A stretch of 64,000 bases of DNA. It comes from Flavobacteriaceae bacterium PS02336. Lineage in GTDB: Bacteria; Bacteroidota; Bacteroidia; Flavobacteriales; Flavobacteriaceae. The notes under the pieces were generated by a model. The model ran no database searches, was not told where the DNA came from, and saw only the letters and a program-made list of their open reading frames with translations. Below, in pieces: positions 1 through 7,840 of the stretch. The translations under genes and the position numbers were made by a program. The DNA lies in assembly GCA_029960065.1 (NCBI GenBank), contig JASCOF010000006.1, positions 124,001 to 188,000 on the forward strand, written 5' to 3'. How positions within the stretch are numbered: position 1 is the first letter of the stretch; the number at the start of each line of letters is the position of its first letter.

Positions 1-1685
1 TTAAATTTTCCCTGCAAATTTAACTGCGAAGGAATTTGAATGTTTTTTGGAATTGTTCCAGCCGGCACAAACATATTTATATCTTTTGCCGTGCTCGAAA
101 TGTTTTTAATATTTAAATCGTAATAGGCTTTTTGCGCATCAGGTAATCCGGCGATTTTCCCCGAAAGGGAAACTTTTGTAGCACCAATTCCGCTCATTTC
201 AAATTTTGAAATAGTCAGATCTTTTACTTTTCCGCTTACACGGCTATCTACGTAAAGAATTGCGTTTGGATTACTTTTAAACGGATTTGTTTTTTGTAAA
301 TCTGGCACAAACAATAAAATGTCTTTGAAACCAATTCTTGACTGTTTCAAGTTAGCATCAATTGCAAGATTTCCTAAATCTTTTTGAAGTGATTCAAGCG
401 ATTTATATTCGGCCTTAACTTTATCTTGTACAAGCGTTTGAGGCGTTTTTAAATACAAATTATCCAGCGAAGCATTTTTAGGTCCGTAAAAGAAATTTGT
501 TTTTAAAGCCTGAATCTGCAAACCGCTTTTTTCATTTACGGTAAGCGTTTTTATGTTTCCAGAAATGGTATCGTTTCCATAATACAATTGCTCGGCTTGA
601 AAATTGAATTTACTCAAATCTAAATGACTGTAATCTAAACCTTTTGTTTTTGGTTTCGATTGCATATCATCAAATTTGAAAGCTATATTTTCAAGATTTG
701 TATCTTTTAATTTTACTTTCCAGCCCGCTTGTTTTATGGCTGTTGAATCTAATTTTGGAGTTTGAATTTGTTTGTCTTTTGCTCCGAGTCTTAAATTTCC
801 GCTTAGGTTTTTTACTTCAAAAGTGTCGAAATCTAAAAGCTGTTTGTTTAGGTCAATTTCATTTACATCTAAATTTAAGTTTCCTAAACGAATACCCGAA
901 TTGAGTTTTGAATCTTTATTATCGTATAAAATATCGATTTTAGACAATGCTATTTTATCTAATGCCAGTTTAAAATCTGGACGCTTCGAAATTGTATCGA
1001 CTGTTTTAACCGAAACTTCAGCAATTTTTTCTACCACATCTTGATCTAAAACTACTTTCAATCCGTTTAAATTGATTGTTGGAATATTAAAATCCATCTG
1101 ATCCAAATCGAACTTCTTGAATTTGGTATCAAAATGGGTCAGATTTACACGAATATCGTTTTTAGCAAAATCATCTTTAAAGTTGAATTTAACTTGATCG
1201 AGATTTACTTTTACTACAGAAATTTTGAAAGGTTTAGCATCAGGATCTTCTACTTTTGGTTCTTTCGATTCGAATGCTTTTATGATGTAATCGAAATTAA
1301 AAACGCCTTCTTTATTTCTCGAAATATTTGCTTTTACATTTTCAAGTGAAACCGAATTGATTTCTAGTTCGCTGCTTACGAGTTTAAAAAGATCGACATC
1401 TACTTCTAATCGTTTACCTGCCAGAAGAGTATCTTTTTTTTGATCTTCAAAATAAAAACCTTCCAGAACTACATCTTTAGGAAATTTTATAGAAATATGC
1501 TCTAATGCAACTTTGGTTTTTATCTTGCCTTGAAGATACGTAATCGCTTTGTCCTTAACGAAATTTTGAACCGATGGAACTTGAATGAGAATAATTACAA
1601 GTAATAATAGAGCAATCACAGAAACCACGCACCAAAGTAGTATACGAAGTGTTTTTTTAAGAAAATGAACTGGTTTCTTATTCAT
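1..1685 (-). CDS. TamB/AsmA-like envelope protein, N-terminal part (cut by window edge)
   Basis: The frame is open from an ATG at 1685 to the left edge without a stop, so only about the first 560 residues are visible. The start reads MNKKPVHFLKKTLRILLWCV, followed by one hydrophobic anchor (about residues 15-35). After it comes a long beta-rich stretch of repeating short strands, such as LEVDVDLFKLVSSELEINSV, with many Leu/Ile/Asp/Asn residues. This is typical of AsmA/TamB proteins, which in Bacteroidota end in a DUF490 domain; that end lies outside the window. Family members span the periplasm and serve outer-membrane protein or lipid transport. The gene stands alone, with a 175-bp gap to the gene at 1861. 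Family assignment is inferred from N-terminal style only, and the exact role is unknown. Confidence 0.7.
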   Translation of the reverse strand, partial: MNKKPVHFLKKTLRILLWCVVSVIALLLLVIILIQVPSVQNFVKDKAITYLQGKIKTKVALEHISIKFPKDVVLEGFYFEDQKKDTLLAGKRLEVDVDLFKLVSSELEINSVSLENVKANISRNKEGVFNFDYIIKAFESKEPKVEDPDAKPFKISVVKVNLDQVKFNFKDDFAKNDIRVNLTHFDTKFKKFDLDQMDFNIPTINLNGLKVVLDQDVVEKIAEVSVKTVDTISKRPDFKLALDKIALSKIDILYDNKDSKLNSGIRLGNLNLDVNEIDLNKQLLDFDTFEVKNLSGNLRLGAKDKQIQTPKLDSTAIKQAGWKVKLKDTNLENIAFKFDDMQSKPKTKGLDYSHLDLSKFNFQAEQLYYGNDTISGNIKTLTVNEKSGLQIQALKTNFFYGPKNASLDNLYLKTPQTLVQDKVKAEYKSLESLQKDLGNLAIDANLKQSRIGFKDILLFVPDLQKTNPFKSNPNAILYVDSRVSGKVKDLTISKFEMSGIGATKVSLSGKIAGLPDAQKAYYDLNIKNISSTAKDINMFVPAGTIPKNIQIPSQLNLQGKF

Positions 1686-1828
1686 ACGTCAATAAAATCG
1701 ATTAGATTAATTGCTTCTGAAAAAAGCAAGATTACACATTTTACAAAAATGTAAAATTTAAACCTTAACAATTTACATAATTATGAGGAATTATTCTAAA
1801 ATTTTACTACGAATCGTTGTTTTTTCTA

Positions 1829-1852
1829 CCACAAAGACGCTAAGGCACGAAG
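1829..1852. repeat. 8-nt periodic intergenic repeat, copy 1
   Basis: The segment reads CCACAAAG ACGCTAAG GCACGAAG, three octamers each ending in AAG. It lies in the gap between the TamB-like gene and the GSCFA gene. Similar octamer-periodic tracts occur at 6944 and 22482. Confidence 0.6.
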
Positions 1853-1860
1853 TTTTTTTA

Positions 1861-2820
1861 TTAGAATTTTATATGGGAAATCTTATTTTCTAAAATACTT
1901 ATTTTCTGCTGCAACTTAGCCAAGAATTTTTGATGCTGTTCTGATTCTGGATTGAAACTTCTGTGACGAAGACTTTTTTGAATTTCATCGACTTCTTGCA
2001 TCGTAGAAAGACTGTTTTCTGAAATATAATTTTCGCTGAAAAGCTTCCAGACATAATCAATCGCAATTTGATTAGGATGAAGCATATCTTCATTGTAAAA
2101 ACGATAATCACGAAGTTCGTCCATCATAATCTCATAAGAAGGAAAATAATTGTGAATGCTCAATTGTGAATTATTAATTTTTAAAACTTGATGCAGCGCC
2201 GTAAACAAATGCGATTTACTCAACTGATTTTCTACAAAACCATCTTTGATATGACGAACTGGCGAAATCGTAAAAATGAAATTGATATTTGGGTTTAAAG
2301 TCTCGATAGATTCAATTGTATTTTGAATACTTTTTTGGATTTCATCAACCGATAATAATTCTTTTGAAAATTGTTTTTGAGGTACTTTATGGCAGTTGGC
2401 AACCACTTCATTGCTTTCTACGCTTCTATAAATCCATGAAGTTCCAAAAGTGATGATAATATGAGTTGCTTCTTTTATTTGTTTATGTGTTTCTGAAACT
2501 GCTTTATTAAGTGTTTCGAGCAATTCTTGTCTGTCTGAATTGCTTAAATCGGAATGAACATCAAAACTATGCCAGCGTTCATTATGAAAGAAAACGTCTT
2601 TTTCTTCAAACAATTCTTGCTTACAAACTCTGTCAAATAATTTATGTATTGAAACGGGATTAAAAATAATTCCAAAAGGATTGGTTTCATTTTGAAATTT
2701 AAAGTAATCAAACTTATCTGCCATGTTTTCAGCAAAACAAGATCCAATAGAAAGAATCTTCGAATTATAATCGATTGGATTATTACTTTTTGAAACTGGA
2801 ATTTGAGTTCTGAATTGCAT
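1861..2820 (-). CDS. GSCFA domain-containing protein
   Basis: The 319-residue protein carries the family's name motif near the N-terminus (SIGSCFAENM, about residues 25-34). Family members are SGNH-hydrolase-like proteins common in Bacteroidota; the motif holds the candidate nucleophile Ser/Cys. A later LHPNQIAIDYVW segment (about residue 240) fits the Asp/His block of SGNH folds. There is no signal peptide, so it is probably cytoplasmic. The biochemical substrate is not known for this family. The ATG at 2820 opens directly on a conserved-looking N-terminus (MQFRTQIPVSKSNNPIDYNS). The gene is transcribed leftwards and stands apart from its neighbours. Confidence 0.9.
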   Translation of the reverse strand: MQFRTQIPVSKSNNPIDYNSKILSIGSCFAENMADKFDYFKFQNETNPFGIIFNPVSIHKLFDRVCKQELFEEKDVFFHNERWHSFDVHSDLSNSDRQELLETLNKAVSETHKQIKEATHIIITFGTSWIYRSVESNEVVANCHKVPQKQFSKELLSVDEIQKSIQNTIESIETLNPNINFIFTISPVRHIKDGFVENQLSKSHLFTALHQVLKINNSQLSIHNYFPSYEIMMDELRDYRFYNEDMLHPNQIAIDYVWKLFSENYISENSLSTMQEVDEIQKSLRHRSFNPESEQHQKFLAKLQQKISILENKISHIKF

Positions 2821-2862
2821 GAGGTTTTATTTGAACACGAATTTCGCCAATTATCACCAATA

Positions 2863-2894
2863 AAAAAACCAAATACAGAAAGTATTTGGTTTTT
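2863..2894 (-). terminator. Hairpin terminator for the lipoprotein gene at 2910
   Basis: An ACCAAATAC / GTATTTGGT stem is flanked by A-run and T-run, so it could act in both directions. It lies 16 bp after the stop of the leftward lipoprotein gene. Confidence 0.75.
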
Positions 2895-2909
2895 CATGAA
2901 ATCTTAAAT

Positions 2910-3686
2910 TTAGTAGGTATACTCTATATCAAATTCGACCCATTGCCCATTCGTATAGGATGTGTTTTTAGTTGGATAATCTTTGTCATTGTATGTATAT
3001 TCTCTATTATAAATTGCAGGAATAGAAGTTGGAGATGGCTTAGAAGTTATTCTAAAAACATTGTTTTTTCCATTTTCTCTAATTTCGTTTAGCAGCAAAT
3101 TTAAACTCAAAACATTTTTCAAAGGATTGTTTTTGTTATCATATTCATAAACATAACTTGCGTTATTTGCTTGAAATTTCACTAGGTTATCATTTTCATA
3201 AATCAAACTTCCCTCTAAGGTTTTAGTTTCTACATTTGTGTTTTGATTAACTGAATAAGTTATATAATTAATTAATTCATCTGACAAATGTGTGTAAATC
3301 GTTTTTTCATTATACTCTAAACTTGGTGAATCGATATTGATTATTTTTACAATTTTAGTTTTGAGTTTTTTTCCTTCGTATGTAAAAGAAGCGTCTCTTA
3401 TTTTAATTTCTTGTCCTTTTGTGTCTCTTTCAAAAATTTCCAGTTTGGTTATAAGATCGCCCGTGTAGGTATATGATGTTCTTTTATTTAGTGCTGTAAT
3501 ACTGTTAATCTTATTACCATCGTATTTGACAGCACTAATTTCCATTGCTTTTTGAGTTTCGGGCGGATAAGTATAAGTAATTGTTTTTGGAAAAATTGCT
3601 GCTGCTTCAGATTTAGAATTATCATCACTGGAGCAAGAACTTACAATTAAAGATAATACAGTAGAAAGAATTAAAAGTTTTTTCAT
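2910..3686 (-). CDS. Putative lipoprotein with YD-like beta repeats
   Basis: A lipoprotein signal (MKKLLILSTVLSLIVSSCSS) with lipobox Cys18 is followed by an Asp/Ser-rich linker (SSDDNSKSE) typical of surface or periplasmic flavobacterial lipoproteins. The mature part has repeated YDGNKI, YTYTGDLITKLE, YEGKKL and YEYDNKNNP units. These look like the DUF4595/RHS-like YD hairpins often seen in secreted Bacteroidota proteins. It is a divergent paralogue of the gene at 4043: same length, same order of motifs (PK.IT..., YTGDLITK.E, NPLKN or SPFIN). The two are separated by 356 bp and each has its own terminator. Function unknown. Confidence 0.8.
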   Translation of the reverse strand: MKKLLILSTVLSLIVSSCSSDDNSKSEAAAIFPKTITYTYPPETQKAMEISAVKYDGNKINSITALNKRTSYTYTGDLITKLEIFERDTKGQEIKIRDASFTYEGKKLKTKIVKIINIDSPSLEYNEKTIYTHLSDELINYITYSVNQNTNVETKTLEGSLIYENDNLVKFQANNASYVYEYDNKNNPLKNVLSLNLLLNEIRENGKNNVFRITSKPSPTSIPAIYNREYTYNDKDYPTKNTSYTNGQWVEFDIEYTY

Positions 3687-3825
3687 TTTTAAATAGGTTA
3701 AGTTGGGAAACTCAAAAATATACTAAAGCTATACAAATAGCAATAAAATCTTACCTTATTTTAATATTAAAAACTTTTTGTAATGTTTTTAAAAATTAAG
3801 CTGTTGTAATGGTTTAGCAAAAAAT

Positions 3826-3915
3826 TCAATATGAATACTTCATAACATTGATTATTCTTCCTCCGTAATCGCGAGTAATTTCTTTTACCGGATCGCCTTT
3901 AATTATTTTTACATA
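3826..3915 (-). pseudogene. Possible gene remnant between two lipoprotein genes
   Basis: The 356-bp gap between the two lipoprotein genes holds a 30-codon open stretch without a start. Reading leftwards it ends in GDPVKEITRDYGGRIINVMK and a stop. Its codon choice and residue mix look like a protein C-terminus. I found no upstream part of the gene. It could be a decayed third module or chance. Confidence 0.25.
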
Positions 3916-3990
3916 TCATTGTTTTAGCGGATGGAAATTTAATAATTACAGATCGTTAAACTGGTTTTACAGCACCTAAACCCAAAAAAA

Positions 3991-4021
3991 ATCCCCAATC
4001 AACTATTAGTCAATTGGGGAT
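3991..4021 (-). terminator. Hairpin terminator for the lipoprotein gene at 4043
   Basis: An ATCCCCAAT / ATTGGGGAT stem is followed on the minus strand by a run of eight T. It lies about 22 bp after the stop of the leftward gene. Confidence 0.85.
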
Positions 4022-4042
4022 CTATTTTATTTAAAAAATAAA

Positions 4043-4819
4043 TTAGTAAGCAATTTCTATTTTGAAAGAATTTTTTGAGTCTCCAGAAAAGAATTCAGTA
4101 ACATAATTACTGCCATTGTATTTATTAGTAGTTTCAACAGTTGCTGTTTTAGTAACCGCACCTTTAGAATCGTAAGTCAATGTAACATTTTTTACTGTAT
4201 TATTTGCAGAATAAAAGTCAAAATCGCTATCTAAATCTAGTAATGCTTTCAAACCTGTAATATTGATAAAAGGACTTTTCTTGTTATCAAAAGTACTTGT
4301 TATTTTTTCCACCAATACGCCATCGATTAGTTCAGCAGATACTAAATTTCCGTTTGCAAAAGTATAAAGTGTAGTCGTATCATACTTAATCTCTTGTCTA
4401 TTGATGATTTGAGATTGGTTAATATTAACTGTTCCATTTACATTATACACAAAAGTTAATTTCTCTTGAATATTTTTATTAGCTTCCCATGTTGAAATTT
4501 TAGAAACTAATTTTGTTCCTTCATAAGCATAAACATCTGTAGATTGTAAAACGCTAGAAGCATACTTTTCGACTTTAGTAATAAGGTCTCCTGTGTAAGT
4601 ATATACAGATCTAGATGCATCTGAACCTGCAAGATCTTTTAATTTGTTTCCGTCATACGTCAAAGTATAAGTATAACTTCCTGATTGTCCGTTGACAACT
4701 TCTGTTTCAGTAATTTTTTTTGGTAATAATACCGCATCTGTAGATTCTGATGAATCATCACTTGAACAAGATGTTAAAACTAGTGCTAAAGCACCAAAAA
4801 GGCATAATAATTTTTTCAT
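4043..4819 (-). CDS. Putative lipoprotein, paralogue of the 2910 gene
   Basis: The 258-residue protein has a lipoprotein signal (MKKLLCLFGALALVLTSCSS, lipobox Cys18) and a SSDDSSESTD linker. Repeated TYDGNKLKDL, YTYTGDLITKVEKY and YEGTKLVSKIS units match the paralogue at 2910 in order and spacing. The repeats suggest a beta-hairpin array exposed outside the inner membrane. Lipoproteins with an SDD-type sequence after Cys can be flipped to the cell surface in Flavobacteriia; this is general knowledge, not shown here. The substrate or partner is unknown. A terminator follows directly. Confidence 0.8.
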   Translation of the reverse strand: MKKLLCLFGALALVLTSCSSDDSSESTDAVLLPKKITETEVVNGQSGSYTYTLTYDGNKLKDLAGSDASRSVYTYTGDLITKVEKYASSVLQSTDVYAYEGTKLVSKISTWEANKNIQEKLTFVYNVNGTVNINQSQIINRQEIKYDTTTLYTFANGNLVSAELIDGVLVEKITSTFDNKKSPFINITGLKALLDLDSDFDFYSANNTVKNVTLTYDSKGAVTKTATVETTNKYNGSNYVTEFFSGDSKNSFKIEIAY

Positions 4820-5153
4820 TTTGATTTGGTTAAAATTCTTAATGGTGCAAACGTAGTATAACCAAATATCAAAACCTTACGGGATTCCGCATCAAAAAAT
4901 AAATAATAAATTAAAGTTTTTTAATAAGCTAACAGCAAGCAAAATAGCTTGAAAAAACCTTAGTAAAAAAAATTAAAAAAAGTGAAACGACACACAAAAA
5001 CATATTTTTTTCCTGTATGCTTTGATGCGTTTAAAAATACTTTTTCACAAAATAAAAAGAGACAAGTTTTAAAAAATGTACTATATGTTCATCTGTAAAA
5101 AAAATTTACATTTTTAATAACAAAAAGCATCTCGACAAACTAAAACAATTGCT

Positions 5154-5161
5154 TACTTTTG
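5154..5161 (+). promoter_or_regulatory. Candidate -7 box (TACTTTTG) for the ABC exporter
   Basis: The sequence matches the Bacteroidota -7 consensus TAnnTTTG and lies 26 bp before the ATG at 5187. I see no clear -33 TTTG. The rest of the 367-bp gap from 4820 is A/T-rich and shows no gene. Confidence 0.55.
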
Positions 5162-5186
5162 CATCTTCCATTTTTTTAAATCACTT

Positions 5187-6932
5187 ATGAAATTATTATA
5201 TACTTACATCATCAAACATAAAATGCTTTTATTTTTTGCTTTGATAATGGCTACTATCAACATCTGTTTTAGTTTATCAGATTCAGTAATTACAGGAAAA
5301 CTAATGCAGGATTGCGGTGTTGGACTGTCAAAATACAAAGGAAACGAAATAGGTTTTATTAAATCTTTAGCTTTCTGGCTTGGTCTTTCCCTTGGTGCTG
5401 CAATGATTTCGAGAATAACCAAAAATTTCCAGGATTACTTTACCAATGTTGTCATTCAGAGAACCGGCGCTCAAATGTACACGGACGGAATCAAAAAATC
5501 TCTTGATCTTCCTTATGCTGAATTTGAAGACCAGCGAAGCGGCGAAACTTTAAGCAAATTGACTAAAGTTAGAATTGATTCAGAAAAACTAATTACGCTT
5601 TCTATCTCTTTAATTTTTCAGACTATTATTGGTTTCATTTTCGTAATCGTTTATGTGGCCAGAATTGATCTTCGTATTTCGATTATTTTTTTAATTACTG
5701 CACCAATTATTGCTTTGGTTAGTTTGTATTTAGGAAAAAAAATTAAGATTGTTTCTAGAAAAATTGTTAATCAAACTAATGCTCTTGCAGGTTCTACAAC
5801 CGAAAGTTTAAGAAACATCGAATTGGTAAAAAGCCTTGGTTTAACGTATCAGGAAGAAAAACGTTTAAATCTGAATACGTTTAAAATTCTTCAATTAGAA
5901 TTACAAAAAATCCGATTTATTAGAAGTTTGAGTTTTATTCAAGGAACAACCGTTCATTTCTTGAGAACTTGTGTTGTTTTTGCCTTATATTATTTCTTAT
6001 TTGGAGGAAAAATTATCGTTGGAGATTTATTGACAATGGTATTTTTTACTTTCTTTATCTTTGGTCCTTTACAGGAATTAGGAAACTTTATTATTGCTTT
6101 GAATGAAACCAAAGTTTCTATGGAGAATTTTAAAACCTTATTAAATGCGCCGAAAGAATTCCGCCCAAAAAATCCAAAACATGTTGGTGCAATCCAAAAA
6201 TTACTTTTTTCGAATGTTAGTTTCCAACATAGAACTGCTAAATTTAAAGCGGTAGAGAATATTAATTTCGAAATCAAACAAGGTCAAACCGTTGCTTTCG
6301 TTGGTCCATCTGGTTCTGGTAAAACCACTTTAGTGAAACTATTAGTTGGTTTGTACACACCCGCAGAAGGAGAAATTCTTTATAACGATATTGACTCTAC
6401 GGACATTGATTTACTCGATTTAAGAAAACAACTTGGATTTGTAACTCAGGATGCACAATTATTCTCGGGAACTATTCGTGAAAACTTGTTGTTTGTAAAA
6501 CCAAACGCAACCGACGAAGATTTATATGATGCTCTAAAACGTGCAAGTTGTGACAAGCTTTTAAGACGTGCCGAAGATGGCTTAAACACGACCATTGGAG
6601 AAGGCGGAATCAAAGTTTCTGGTGGTGAAAAACAGCGTCTATCTATCGCAAGAGCAATTTTGAGAAATCCGAATTTATTGATTTTTGATGAAGCAACTTC
6701 TGCATTGGATTCGATTACAGAAGAAGAAATTAATGCTACAATTCGAAATATTTCAGACAAAAACCGAATCACTGTTTTAATTGCGCACCGCTTATCTACT
6801 GTTATGCATGCTGACAGAATTTTTGTTCTGGAACAAGGTAAAATTATCGAACAAGGTAAACATGAAGATTTAATTGTGGAGAAAGGATTGTATTATGCCA
6901 TGTGGCGCCAGCAGATTGGAGAGAGAAAATAG
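5187..6932 (+). CDS. ABC exporter, fused permease and ATPase (MsbA-like)
   Basis: The 581-residue half-transporter has six hydrophobic segments in the first 300 residues (ABC_membrane fold) and a complete nucleotide-binding domain. Walker A is GPSGSGKTT (about residue 373), the signature VSGGEKQR (about 477), Walker B LLIFDEATSALD (about 497), and the H-loop AHRLST (about 532). All catalytic motifs are intact, so it should work as a homodimer pumping a lipid, lipopeptide or drug from the cytoplasm. Architecture is MsbA/multidrug-like, but substrate cannot be read from sequence. The gene is single, with a promoter box 26 bp upstream. Confidence 0.93.
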   Translation: MKLLYTYIIKHKMLLFFALIMATINICFSLSDSVITGKLMQDCGVGLSKYKGNEIGFIKSLAFWLGLSLGAAMISRITKNFQDYFTNVVIQRTGAQMYTDGIKKSLDLPYAEFEDQRSGETLSKLTKVRIDSEKLITLSISLIFQTIIGFIFVIVYVARIDLRISIIFLITAPIIALVSLYLGKKIKIVSRKIVNQTNALAGSTTESLRNIELVKSLGLTYQEEKRLNLNTFKILQLELQKIRFIRSLSFIQGTTVHFLRTCVVFALYYFLFGGKIIVGDLLTMVFFTFFIFGPLQELGNFIIALNETKVSMENFKTLLNAPKEFRPKNPKHVGAIQKLLFSNVSFQHRTAKFKAVENINFEIKQGQTVAFVGPSGSGKTTLVKLLVGLYTPAEGEILYNDIDSTDIDLLDLRKQLGFVTQDAQLFSGTIRENLLFVKPNATDEDLYDALKRASCDKLLRRAEDGLNTTIGEGGIKVSGGEKQRLSIARAILRNPNLLIFDEATSALDSITEEEINATIRNISDKNRITVLIAHRLSTVMHADRIFVLEQGKIIEQGKHEDLIVEKGLYYAMWRQQIGERK

Positions 6933-6943
6933 TTTTTTTTTTA

Positions 6944-6976
6944 GGTGCTGAGGCTCTAAGGAACTTAGATTCTAAG
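6944..6976. repeat. 8-nt periodic intergenic repeat, copy 2
   Basis: Octamers GTGCTGAG, GCTCTAAG, GAACTTAG and ATTCTAAG stand in a row, then a T-run. This is the same style as the tracts at 1829 and 22482. It follows the ABC gene directly and may contribute to transcription ending. Confidence 0.6.
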
Positions 6977-7010
6977 TTTTTTTTTAACAATCTATATACG
7001 TACTATTTGT

Positions 7011-7104
7011 ATTTCGACGAAGGAGAAATCTCCGCGAGAAGCTCGATAAAGATTGACGCCTTTGATTGTGGAGTTACTTGCTAAGATTTCTCCTTCGTCG
7101 AAAT
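7011..7104. repeat. Long perfect inverted repeat (REP-like element)
   Basis: Two perfectly complementary 21-nt arms (7011-7031 and 7084-7104, core CGACGAAGGAGAAATC) enclose a 52-nt loop. RNA from either strand would form a very stable stem. It lies between the convergent ABC gene and the gene at 7222. I recall very similar palindromes scattered in flavobacterial genomes, so it is probably one copy of a dispersed family. Confidence 0.75.
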
Positions 7105-7133
7105 GACATAAAAAGAGAAAATACTATAAAATA

Positions 7134-7170
7134 CAAAACCAGACGGATTTTAAAAATCTATCTGGTTTTT
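7134..7170 (-). terminator. Bidirectional hairpin terminator
   Basis: An AAAACCAGA / TCTGGTTTT stem with an inner GATTTT / AAAATC extension is flanked by A/T-runs. It serves the leftward gene at 7222 and possibly the ABC gene from the other side. Confidence 0.75.
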
Positions 7171-7221
7171 GTATTATTCTTTATTTTTCTCGCCTACTAA
7201 AAATTTTCTTAGGCTACAGCT

Positions 7222-7794
7222 TTACTTCAATTGAATAACTAAATTTTTAGCTAGTTTTTCAAATGCGCCAATAACTCTTTGATATTCATTAGTTTCTATT
7301 GCTTTTTTCTCAATCCCAATCACTTTTTCAAAATGAACTACAAGTAATTTTTTCGAATTACTTGTGTCGATAAAATCAATTGTTGCAGATAATTTAGCTG
7401 GTTCTATTGCATACCCTGGATAAATCCAAGTTAAGTTTACTTTCATTAAATACTGAGAATCAGCAACAATATTACGTTCTCCTTTTTTAAAATAATTATT
7501 AAAATAATCTATAAATGCCGGATTATAATATTTCTCTCTATTTAAAAACCAATCTCGTCTGAAATTTGCAGCTTTTTCTGGATCAGATTTTCTCTTCTCC
7601 ATTTTTTCTTTTAAAAAATCTTCTTCAGAGTCAAAACCGTGTACTTGAATATGTTCATAATTAAACTCTGCTTTAAACGATTTAATATCCCTTAAATTTT
7701 CAAATGATCCTTCAGATATCTTATACCTCTGAGAATAACTAAATGATGTAAAAACAATTGAAACAAAAATTATTAGTTTCAGTTTTCTATACAT
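7222..7794 (-). CDS. Secreted protein of unknown function
   Basis: The 190-residue protein has a Sec signal (MYRKLKLIIFVSIVFTSFSY, cleavage near SYSQ) and no further membrane segment. It should be periplasmic or outer-membrane associated. The mature part mixes a charged helical region (residues 50-90, with EEDFLKEKMEKRKSDPEK) and a beta-rich C-half (YLMKVNLTWIYPGYAIEPAK, SATIDFIDTSNSKKLLVVHF). The C-half resembles small periplasmic lipoprotein-like folds that carry a DUF4136-type sheet. I do not recognise the family firmly. It lies 46 bp downstream of alaS and could be read through from it. Confidence 0.7.
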   Translation of the reverse strand: MYRKLKLIIFVSIVFTSFSYSQRYKISEGSFENLRDIKSFKAEFNYEHIQVHGFDSEEDFLKEKMEKRKSDPEKAANFRRDWFLNREKYYNPAFIDYFNNYFKKGERNIVADSQYLMKVNLTWIYPGYAIEPAKLSATIDFIDTSNSKKLLVVHFEKVIGIEKKAIETNEYQRVIGAFEKLAKNLVIQLK

Positions 7795-7840
7795 AATATT
7801 TAAATTTGGTGTCTAATATCTGAAAAACGTCAACTGATCT

